Below are positions 35,141-43,744 of a DNA stretch of 64,000 bases, in pieces. Every line of letters starts with the position of its first letter. Position 1 is the first letter of the stretch. The stretch is taken from the NCBI GenBank assembly GCA_032622095.1, contig CP136067.1, positions 98,694,707-98,758,706 on the forward strand. Reading direction: 5' to 3'. The notes beneath the pieces were generated by a model. The model searched no databases. It was not told the origin of the DNA and worked only from the letters and a program-made list of their open reading frames with translations. A program made the translations under genes and the position numbers. This stretch comes from Siphonodentalium dalli (Eukaryota > Mollusca > Scaphopoda > Gadilida > Siphonodentaliidae).

Positions 35141-36114
35141 GCGAGTCATTTATAACACAACTTTCGCCTGTTTGGAATGTAATACATATATTAATATTGT
35201 ACAAGTCGCAGGTGAGTGCATATTTGTTACACTGTAAATACATCAGACCACATACACAGAAATGATGCTCACTGTTCTACTAGTTGGCAACTCATTCATC
35301 CGCCATCATTGGCGTTGATATATCTCCATTCAGGGGCAACAGAAAGACGACCAACCATGGTCATGCTGCTATTGTACAATACTTCTCCACATTATTATTA
35401 TAGTTATGTCACTAGTTATACTACAATATAAAATCAATCAATAAAAACCGCACCAATGTATGACTTAGCAATTCAATTATTAATTTATAATGATTGGCAT
35501 ATCCTCCTTACCCACAGGGATGCCCTCGCAATAGGATCGATGCAATGAAGCTGTTAACTAATAAAATAATAAACTATTAAATAAAATATGTAGCTATTAA
35601 TACTGTCGCGGCAACTGTTTATATCCTCTGGTGGATTTGTCATTTACTGAATTCGCTAGAGCCTCGCCGAATATATAGATGTTCAAATCCCCCTCACGGG
35701 CATAAACAGTTCAGTCAGTGGGCCAATCCGGCTATTGACCCTCGAAAATGAGTTTGCTAAATATTCTGGCTGGAGCTAATTGTAATGCATCATCAGAAAG
35801 ACGATGACCTACAAATACTTTCTAACCAGGCAGGGTGCCAATTCTGAAATAGCATTGAAAGATAACATAACGGTCAAATGAAAGCCAACTTGTCAAGTCC
35901 ATAAAATGTAGTTTTCGACAGACAATGGCAATATGATGTGTATATTATGTAATGAATTAACGTTGTTGGCATCGCGGCCCTGATATTTAAATTTCTTTGT
36001 ATTTCAGAATGTTAACAATTTTAAGTTAGCACGACGGTACTATAGCTAAATACTTATTTTATACATGTATGTAAGAGCCACGTTTAATCAGGTATCAATG
36101 TTACGTTCATTTAG
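35141..36114 (+). other. Lectin intron with GC donor (inferred)
   Basis: Starts GCGAGT and ends TTCATTTAG. AT-rich, no feature inside. Confidence 0.6.
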
Positions 36115-36356
36115 GTTTACTGAAGCCGAATAATTATGGGGTATTCTATGTCGATGTGATGAAGGAATCGGGAGTGTGGAAACACAGTGACGGCACAACA
36201 GCAACCGACTTGATTTGGCTGAAAACACAACCAGACGGCGATGGTGTGTGCGGGGTACTGTGGCACTTAAATTATGTTCCTCACAAGTCCTTCAAATTTG
36301 CCGACAGCTCGTGTTCACAACAACGCAAGCACATCTGCCTTTTCGGGAATGTGTAA
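36115..36356 (+). CDS. PAN/C-type-lectin gene, exon 3 (second half of CTLD)
   Basis: After TTCATTTAG the phase-1 exon reads LLKPNNYGVFYVDVMKESGV, WKHSDGTTATDLIWLKTQPD, GDGVCGVLWHLNY, ... FADSSCSQQRKHICLFGNV and stops at 36354-36356. It has the CTLD landmarks 'W...DG', 'W...QPD', and the last three cysteines (VCG, SSC, HIC). QPD is the tripeptide of galactose-type lectins, but the usual WND before the third cysteine is replaced by FAD and the acidic residue before the second by V, so calcium-dependent sugar binding is uncertain. A GTAAGG donor-like site overlaps the stop. The +1 frame then continues with a Asp-rich tail to 36459. Confidence 0.75.
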
Positions 36357-36632
36357 GGTTGACAACTGCATGGACGATGAAGACAACGCCGATGGAGATA
36401 CGAACGACGACGATGATGACGTTGGGTGTATTTTCCACGATTTTCTAAACGAGTTGTGATATACTATAACGTTGGGTTAACAATATGATTTGGGATTTTG
36501 GTTTTCAATTTTGGTTTTCATTGCTCTTTAACGCGATATCACAAACAATCATTGCGTTGTCACTATCCAAACACCGACATCACTGTCATTTTGCGTCGTT
36601 GCATGATGACGACGTTGTTTATTTATTCCGTA

Positions 36633-37077
36633 TTAAAGGTACTCATTCCGATCAGACGCTCCTAAATTACTATTTCTTTGGCATCGGTGGTAAAACATAT
36701 TTTATTCGAATCGAGGATCCCACCCATCAAATCTCAGAGTGATCAAGTATCGATTTTTGAAGTTTATTATATCATTTGTTTGTGGCCCAGAAACACGCCG
36801 TCAAAAGGATGGTCTCGATCAAGATTGCGGAGGAAGATGGTTAACTCTAAAAACAAGTGTAATACGGCCGCTTGAGTATTCCCTAAATTTTGCCGTATTT
36901 CAATCCATTTGACGGCGTGTTTCTGACCCACAAACAAATGAAATAAACTTCAAAAAATCGATATCTGATCACTCTGAGTTTTGGTGGGTGGGTTCCTCGA
37001 CTCGAATCAAATATTGTTACCCGCAAAGCCAAAGAAAAAGTAATTTAGGAGCGTCTGATCGGATTGAGTACCTTTAA
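36633..37077. mobile_element. TTAA-flanked foldback MITE, ~180-bp arms
   Basis: TTAAAGGTACTCA at 36633 is mirrored by TGAGTACCTTTAA ending at 37077. The arms (about 36637-36815 and 36898-37073) pair through 'GATCAGACGC', 'CTTTGGC', 'GATCA' and 'CACGCCGTCAAA' blocks around an ~85-bp spacer. TTAA flanks suggest a piggyBac/Kolobok-type non-autonomous element. It lies 0.3 kb downstream of the lectin stop codon, so it may be within the 3' UTR or terminator region. Confidence 0.85.
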
Positions 37078-37311
37078 CAATTTTACAGCAATTTTATTTC
37101 GCCAAGACACCATAGATTATATTAATTAATGTTTTAGTTTAAACGGTATTTATTCTATGAACTAATACAATATGTGATATATAGCAAAAATACAAAACAA
37201 TCATGTTGTCATGGAATGGATTTGACATCAAGCATTGTGCTTATATTGGTCGTTCCGAGAACATTACAAAATACCCCATCCCGCGAGAAAGTATAACGTG
37301 AAATCTACATA

Positions 37312-37666
37312 TTAAAGACATATCATGGACTTTTTCGGGTGCATGGAACTGATAAAGTAGTACGCAGGCCCTATGCCGACTGGGGGAATGTAGCATTATA
37401 CTAACATCGCCCAAAATCTCAAAGAAATCGACCATACAACTCCAAAGAAAACACGGTCTGAACTACGCTCAATTGTAAATATTTACATCTCGATTCGGGA
37501 CCCAACAATCGGCAATAAACTAATGCAAATGATATTTCGCCATCGATACCCATTGCATTTAATAAATATACAAGTGTGTATTATAAATTTGGGTTAAATA
37601 TTCATAAAAATAACTACTTTGAGCACTATTATTCTCCATTTATAATTGTGTTTCACATCACTTTAA
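37312..37666 (+). mobile_element. TTAA-flanked MITE family, copy 2
   Basis: Starts TTAAAGACATATCATGGACT and ends TTTCACATCACTTTAA. Same family and orientation as 820-1189, with the internal CTATGCCGACTG and CTCGATTCGGGA blocks. Confidence 0.8.
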
Positions 37667-38065
37667 CTAGTCTTCCAAAGGCAATCCGCCCCACTAGGAG
37701 GCGTTCAAGCAAAGAACGACGCGTCTAATAAACTTGCAAACAGTTAATATGGTTGTGTCTACATGTATATCTCATAACAGTTAACAAGGTTTTTAACTAT
37801 ATTTCATACCAGTGGTGCGAATGTTAGTGTTGTCGTTCCAAATCGTCGATTTTTATGATTTGGTGATAAAAAATCTGCATCAAGGAATGCATGATTACTT
37901 AATTATTGTATATTTGCAGTTCTGGTTTCACACAATATGGGATGAGAGAATTACGTCGGGCTATACATAATAATAATTGTGTATGGATTTGAGTGAATAT
38001 AATAACTGAATTAATGTTTAATTAAAGATACGAATGACCTTCGCGATGGGTATTGCTGATAAAAT
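37667..38065. other. No supported feature
   Basis: AT-rich spacer. Confidence 0.4.
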
Positions 38066-38067
38066 AG

Positions 38068-38150
38068 TCAATCAATCAATCAATCATTTATTGCATAAAA
38101 ACTGGCTGAAAATAATGCACGCAACGTGCAAACAGAACATATGTACATGG
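38068..38150 (-). mobile_element. LINE-like 3' tail with (ATTG)n
   Basis: On the minus strand 'GCAATAAATGATTGATTGATT' closes in a short ATTG microsatellite, a usual 3' end of non-LTR retrotransposons. No coding part is recognisable upstream on that strand. Confidence 0.4.
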
Positions 38151-38686
38151 GTATATACAAAATAAATATTTATACGATACATTATTCCACCACGCGTATC
38201 TATATCGGGACAGAGTATATATAGTAATATTTTATCTCACGTGACTATCTAAACCTTATCCACGCTTGTGATTGGTTGATTTACATTAACTATTATCGAT
38301 AGTGTCATCCACGAAGCCATAGTGGCCCGACTAATATTAGCACACCCACTATCGCTTGTAAAATCCAGAAATATATTTTTAGCATACCCACTATTCCGGG
38401 GAGGTAATTTGAAAGTCATCTCCGACTCGCTGCAAAAGTTCAACGTGTTTTTGTCCGAAATGTCTTTGTAATCGACAACTAGAGCGTAATATAATGATTG
38501 TAAGCAAATTCTTTATATTATTTGTGATGTTTTACCCATGTTTGGTGTGGCGATTTATCATGTTCCTTTCTCCGCTGATCACAATATCGCTTCGATATTT
38601 TTGTCTATTCCCTTAGTTCGCGCTACTAAATTTTCTTAACGAATCTTCAGTTTGTTTTCGGTAAAAAACAGTATTGTTTTGAACTG

Positions 38687-38929
38687 ATGTCATTGTTTAA
38701 TAACAACATCAACAACAACGACGTCTGCTTTCTATTGTTAATAATTCATGAGGAAGAAAAATTAAGATTTGCCCAAATAGATGCCGGGAAATTTATTGAA
38801 GAAAATTTGACCAAAAAAACAACAAAACTTGCACTGAAAATATTGAAATCCTTCTGCAATGAAAAGGGAATACATGGGAATATAGATGATTGTGAATTGT
38901 TTGACATTATGGGTCCTGGGACAGAATGA
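38687..38929 (+). pseudogene. Possible Crypton/ZMYM-like core-binding fragment
   Basis: From about 38756 the frame reads KLRFAQIDAGKFIEENLTKK, TTKLALKILKSFCNEKGIHG, NIDDCE. This resembles the N-terminal helical domain of Crypton-derived tyrosine recombinases (the part before DUF3504 in QRICH1/ZMYM-type proteins: 'rFa.....i......KnT......v..F..y..ek......d'). The frame stops at 38929 and no catalytic domain follows before the foldback at 38950. It is thus a fragment or a single exon. The N-terminal Asn-rich run (NNNINNND) is probably upstream of a splice site. Moderate resemblance only. Confidence 0.35.
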
Positions 38930-38949
38930 AAAACGTTCGATAAAATATA

Positions 38950-39093
38950 ATAAATATTGCACGGCTTGTCGATGACTATGCCAAAATAGTGGTCCTCGGT
39001 GGAGGAATAGTCCCCTCGCCTCCGGCTCTGGGACTATTCATCCCCTCGGACCACTATTTTGGCATAGTCACCTCCAAGCCGTGCAATATTTAT
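38950..39093. repeat. Foldback element, nested hairpins
   Basis: ATAAATATTGCACGGCTTG at 38950 is mirrored ending at 39093; a second matched stretch is GACTATGCCAAAATAGTGG. Inside the loop GAATAGTCCC pairs with GGGACTATTC. The three stems are stacked with 5-nt unmatched gaps, so the whole unit can fold as one long hairpin. Confidence 0.85.
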
Positions 39094-39855
39094 ATAATAC
39101 CCTGTGGCGCGTCAGCCCCTCAATGCGAGAGGAGAAAGTTCTATTTAAACTCTTTAAATGCAGTTTTACGAATACAGACAATCTTTTAATGATGCTTATA
39201 TTATTAATTATTAATTAATTATTATCAACTTACAGAACGTGTTTCTATTGGGGACACGGCAATACTATTCAGGTATGAATTTCTTAATTAAAAAATGTCA
39301 CACATGTTAACACTACGTGTTAATCGTCACCAACGTAATTGGGCATTTTTCAAAAAATGTGGCCGATTTGGGTATTCAAGAATCAAAAAATTATTTCTAA
39401 GAAAGAACATATTTTAGCCGCTTTTCGTGGTTGAGGGTATCCAGTAGATCAGAGGATAGTAAAATGCAACCTTATTCACCCCTAGATCCTGTCCGAATCA
39501 GGTCCAATGACGATGCACACACACCTAGTGTCCCTACTGTTGCCATTATTTTGTTCAATGTAAATATGATTTTGAGTGATATAGAGGTGGAAAATAACAT
39601 ATGCATTGTGTGGTAATCAGAATTTGCAAAAATAAACACCAAAATATGATGATTATAACGAGTTATGATAATGTATATGTGATATGCATAAATTTCCGAT
39701 ATCCAGGTATCGAATTTTCTCGACCTGGAATGATGTGCATTTCTGTTTGATTATTGCCATATATTTTTTCCGAAGGTTAAGGTAAATACTCCACAATTCT
39801 ATCGGGATGAGGGAATCAAATTCAAATTAATCTCGATACGACAGAAAAACTCGAC
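39094..39855. other. Mostly unassigned
   Basis: A stretch near 39340-39420 (AATTGGGCATTTTTCAAAAA then GTGGCC) matches 43745-43820 in inverted orientation. No gene seen. Confidence 0.35.
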
Positions 39856-40839
39856 GGTAACAGATGGGACAAGCCAGTAACAGGAGATACACTTAACGTA
39901 ACAGAAGGGACAGTTTTATTATGAACATACTTGTGGAAACATTATTTCCAACAATAAAACAAAATGTCACTTTCCATAAGTGAACGAGATCCAACTGGAC
40001 CAAATGCGTACCAGACCTGGAAACAAAATGTATTAAACGATATTCTGATGCATATTAGCCTATCATTTGGTAACATGAAGGACTGGTAGTAACAGGAAGG
40101 ACACATTCATACCAAATGTGACCAACAACACGATATAGTATGCGACCCGGCATAGGATAACTAAAAACTAACGTTCTGATAGTAAAATATAGGTGCAATT
40201 GATGAAATTTATGACACACACGCCACAATTGTTCTCCGGTAACAGGAAGGACATTAGCGTAACTATATAGCATATTGGCAATTCATATTTGTTGTCAGAC
40301 TATAAGGGTTGATTCATTTTTCGTATGATGTATTATTGCAGAACTGTGTGACAATTTTAACTATAAACAGAGATCACATACTGGTAATGGCGTATTGATA
40401 CGATGCAGAGTGACAATAAGCAAGACACACATGACCATTGTGTTTAAATATAGTATTGAAATGATAATACAATAATACATTTCACACGATGTTCATTGAC
40501 ACCCTGCGCAAAATTTGGTAAAATTATCTTCGTCCGACGCATACATGCGTGCATCTGTCGTATCGTGAACAAAATACGTTTTGTTTGAAATTCCACTGTA
40601 AATCAGGGGGAAGGGTCAGGAAAAAAATTCCGGACACTAGGCGCTTTTTTATTTTTCTGCCCTCTTGGTACTCTTGGTACTCACCACCGCCTAAATTTCT
40701 GTGTCAAGTATCCACCCCTCCAAACTGCTTCAAATGACTAGTTACTCAGTTCTCATGAACTTATCTGATTAATGTTCCATATAATGATTATAGAAGCAGT
40801 CCTTCTTTTTATTTACCAACAAGTCTCCAATAAATGTGG

Positions 40840-41160
40840 ACTGTATCGTATGCTGATGGATTGACATTTAAAGTCCAAGGTGGCCATGTTTGTTTGAAAC
40901 AAATTTTGGGGAAAACATGGAGGCTCCCATCTAGAGGTCACTTCGAAGATCCATGTGAAGTTTGGTGACGATTGGATGAGAAATGTAACCTGCAATGTGC
41001 GCTAAAGGATTTTGTCATACAAAGAGTAAAATCCAAGATGGCTGCCAGCGGCCATATTTTTCATAAAAAAATCATTCAAATTTGGCAACTCCCATCTAGA
41101 GGTGACCCTAGATCTATATACCGAATTTCGTTGAATTCGGTCAAAGTTTGTTCTAACACC
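40840..41160 (+). repeat. Two outlying units of the AAGATGGC tandem family
   Basis: Two units with 'GTCCAAGGTGGCCATG' and 'AAAATCCAAGATGGCTGCC', then 'CTCCCATCTAGAGGT', matching the array at 2346-3590 in block order. Confidence 0.65.
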
Positions 41161-41607
41161 TTTGTTTTATTTTATTATGGTTTTAGAATATTCTATTTTT
41201 ATTTGAAGAGTTCAGTGAAGAGTTTACATTTTTTGAAGAATCTATTTTTGTTTTCTTTTCATTTATATCAGGATGAATAAATCATTTTTATTAGAACTAT
41301 TTAAATCTGAGCCTTTCCGTGTCAATGTGCATTGATAGATCCTTGATGAAAACATTTAGCAAGCTGACCTTTTTATTGCCACTTGGTGTCATCCCTCATT
41401 ATTAACTCATGGTGAACTCAAACCCCCTACCAAGAGTTAAGTACATACCTATTACATACATGTAATAGAAGCATTCTTAACACATTTTGTCCCATAATTT
41501 TGAAGACAATTGACTCTAGGACAAAAATTACAGGGCCAGGAAAAAATGTGTCAGTCGGGCTGCTGAAAGAATCACCCACCAACCCGCCTAGTGTTCGGGA
41601 AAAATTG

Positions 41608-41632
41608 CAGACCCCCCCCCCCCCCCCCCCCC
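41608..41632 (+). repeat. Long C homopolymer
   Basis: A run of about twenty C residues, a likely point of sequencing or assembly error. Confidence 0.85.
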
Positions 41633-42009
41633 ACCTGCTGTAACTGGCTTTAAAATAGATTTTGATTTGGTTACTAGACAGGTTTAGATTGAACAACTTC
41701 TGACTTCTGCAACATGGCAGGTGATCATGTACAATGGTAGTGCACCTTTTACTACTAGTATGTTGGTAGCTAATATCCAGTTAACACCGTTTGCTCATTG
41801 TTATTTGTATACACACGAGTGGCGGTCTCGTTAAATACTGATTATAGTAAACTCTGTATATTTCATGTATGTCGTAGATGACTAATGGAATCGCTGTGGA
41901 ATGATGGAGATACGTTGTTTGGATTTAGAATATAGTACCTCACAATTAAATGACTTTTCATATACATGTAACGGGAGAAGGGTGGAATGTGGGAGCCACC
42001 CCGAAAGTC

Positions 42010-42105
42010 AGCACCTCCGATCGCCGCCCGGTCACCCATCCAAGTACTAACCGGGCTCGTCGTTGCTTAACTTCGGTGATCAGACAAGGCGTCTTAACCA
42101 CTGGA
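42010..42105 (-). ncRNA. 5S rRNA-derived segment in the 3' LTR
   Basis: On the minus strand this runs GACGCCTTGTCTGATC, CCGAAGTTAAGCAACG, GGTTAGTACTTGGATGGG, TGACCGGGCGGC, GGTGCTG. In animal 5S rRNA the equivalents are CTCGTCTGATCTCGGAAG, CTAAGCAGGGTC, GGTTAGTACTTGGATGGG, AGACCGCCTGGG, GGTGCTG, in the same order. The 18-nt 'GGTTAGTACTTGGATGGG' is identical. This covers box A and box C of the 5S internal promoter, so TFIIIA/Pol III recognition is conceivable. The 5' third of 5S is diverged, so it is not an rRNA gene. Confidence 0.85.
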
Positions 42106-42173
42106 CCAAAGAAGCATGCTCCGTTGGAGCTGTAGATTAATCGGCCTTCTATATTTACAACGCGCCCGCTACA

Positions 42174-42187
42174 TTCCTCCCTTCCTC
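42174..42187 (-). promoter_or_regulatory. Polypurine tract
   Basis: GAGGAAGGGAGGAA on the minus strand lies directly against the TG of the 3' LTR, where plus-strand DNA synthesis would be primed. Confidence 0.88.
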
Positions 42188-42266
42188 GTTTTGATGTTCA
42201 CCACCAAGTGAACCTCATCCAAGTTTCTCTCTCAGAGCGGTCGCAACATAGACACAGGCCTCTGAG

Positions 42267-42284
42267 ATCCCGGACGAGCCCCCA
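42267..42284 (-). promoter_or_regulatory. tRNA-Pro primer-binding site
   Basis: The minus strand reads TGGGGGCTCGTCCGGGAT, one base after the 5' LTR. This 18-mer is the primer-binding site known from gammaretroviruses such as MLV, complementary to the 3' end of tRNA-Pro. A match of this length at exactly this position is strong evidence for reverse transcription as the means of spread. Confidence 0.92.
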
Positions 42285-42299
42285 GTGTAACGGGAGAAG

Positions 42300-42419
42300 G
42301 GTGGAATGTGGGAGCCACCCCGAAAGTCAGCACCTCCTATCGCCGCCCGGTCACCCATCCAAGTACCAACCGACGTTGCTTAAGTTCGGTGATCAGACAA
42401 GGCGTCTTAACCACTGGAC
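42300..42419 (-). ncRNA. 5S rRNA-derived segment in the 5' LTR
   Basis: Second copy of the 5S-like segment, with box C word TACTTGGATGGGTGACC changed only to GGTACTTGG... at its edge, a 6-bp loss in the intermediate element and one change in box A (GAACTTAAGC for GAAGTTAAGC). The C box is intact. Confidence 0.8.
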
Positions 42420-43744
42420 AAAAGAAGCATGCTCCGTTGGAGCTGTAGATTAATCGGCCTTCTATATTTACAACGCGACCGCTACATTCATGTACCTTGG
42501 GCATGACCGCAGTAATTCAATTTCGTGAGTTTTTGAAATCATAGCATATCAGAAGGTCTACCAGCATCATAGCATATTAGCAGGACCACTTGACCAGGTG
42601 TGTGTCTATATATATCTGACAGTTTACACCGGTTTGTGTTGGGCATGGGAATTGGCCCTAAGTGAATTTATGTGAAAACTGTTTGATCATTGCAAATGAG
42701 CACGTATACTTTCATTTACTGGATCTCAATCAAATATAATAGAAAACATTCTATATCAAAATGAGTGTGTGAAAGACAGAAATGGAAGGAGTTCTGCAAG
42801 GAAATACAAATATATGTCAATTCACTGCCAAAAATTACAAATGTGTAATCGATTGTCACTGCTGTTACCGCATTGTCCCTCCTGTTACCGCGCCCAGCAT
42901 TATATGAATGAGACAGGAGTGACGGGTAAAATCTGTGAAAATATTGATGTTATAAGCCAGGAACCAGAGCATGGTGATGTCAAAATCATTACGACATGAA
43001 AACTAATACTTACTCATGCCATTTTTATAATGTTGTCCATGCTGTTACCAAAGTGTTCCCTACTGTTAAAATTTAAAAGGTAACAGTAGGGACGGTAACA
43101 ATAGGGACGTTTCGGTTTATAAAGGGGATTCCCACCGGTCGTCCATTGTTATGTAACAAAATGTATGTGTTGCTTCACGGGGATCACATTGGACAAAACT
43201 AAGAAGAGAAACATTTTTGTAATAATAAACTCACAGACCTGTATCTATTGGTAACAGTAATGACACACTCCCAATGTACTCACCTGTTTTATGAATGATA
43301 CTGTCAATTACGAACAAATTAATTGCACCGACCAGCGGATAACAGTTGTTTAGCCATGTGTATTGATGAGTAGTACTGGAAACCAATTTGCACTTCCTCA
43401 TTCGCCAATGCCAAGACTGTTGTATTATGTGTTTCTCTCTTGGTAACAGTAGGGACCACCAATCGTGGGACAGTTTTGTGACCTATATTATGTTACTTGA
43501 CTTGGTAAAAAATCAGACGTGTTACATATGATGCAAATTGTCTAATAAAGTGGTATTTAATGGTCTTATTTTATACAAAAATGTCTGTTTTTGGGGAGAT
43601 TTCGGAAAATGGGACAGGCATAATTGGCCATTTTTGCCATATTCCGAGCCTCTGGATTGTAGAGATATCAAGAAGCGGATGATATACGGTCTGCAGCAAG
43701 TCGACCCCATCCCATTTTATATCTCAAAATAAAAAATGTGATCA

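Larger units (their letters stand above)
41967..42486 (-). mobile_element. TRIM (miniature LTR retrotransposon) with 5S rRNA-derived LTRs
   Basis: Two direct repeats, 41967-42173 (207 bp) and 42286-42486 (201 bp; a net 6-bp deletion relative to the other), begin TG and end CA and surround 112 bp of non-coding sequence. Read on the minus strand the order is canonical: 5' LTR (42486-42286), one base, primer-binding site (42284-42267), interior, polypurine tract (42187-42174), 3' LTR (42173-41967). Each LTR holds a 5S-rRNA-like segment. There is no gag or pol, so mobilisation would need a partner element. The LTRs differ at few positions, so the insertion is fairly young. A 5-bp TTCAT is adjacent to the right LTR (42487-42491) and recurs at 41957-41961, five bases outside the left LTR. 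Confidence 0.88.
39856..43456. repeat. Cluster of GGTAACAG-N-(A/G)GGGAC words
   Basis: Words of the form GTAACAG(T/A/G)(A/G)GGGAC or close variants are at about 39856, 39898, 40086, 40238, 43079, 43093, 43250 and 43442, and inverted forms at about 39526, 42870, 42887 and 43056. The cluster lies on both sides of the TRIM. I did not notice it elsewhere in the window. It may mark a larger decayed element of ~4 kb. Confidence 0.5.

Noticed and set aside
42010-42105. Functional 5S rRNA gene
   Set aside because: The 5' third is strongly diverged, there is no terminator T-run after it, and the segment lies inside LTRs with TG/CA ends, a primer site and a polypurine tract.
42085-42112. tRNA gene or tRNA-derived SINE (minus strand AGTGGTTAAGACG looks like a tRNA A box)
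   Set aside because: No matching B box (GGTTCGANNCC) at the right distance and no cloverleaf; the same bases align with the 5' part of 5S.
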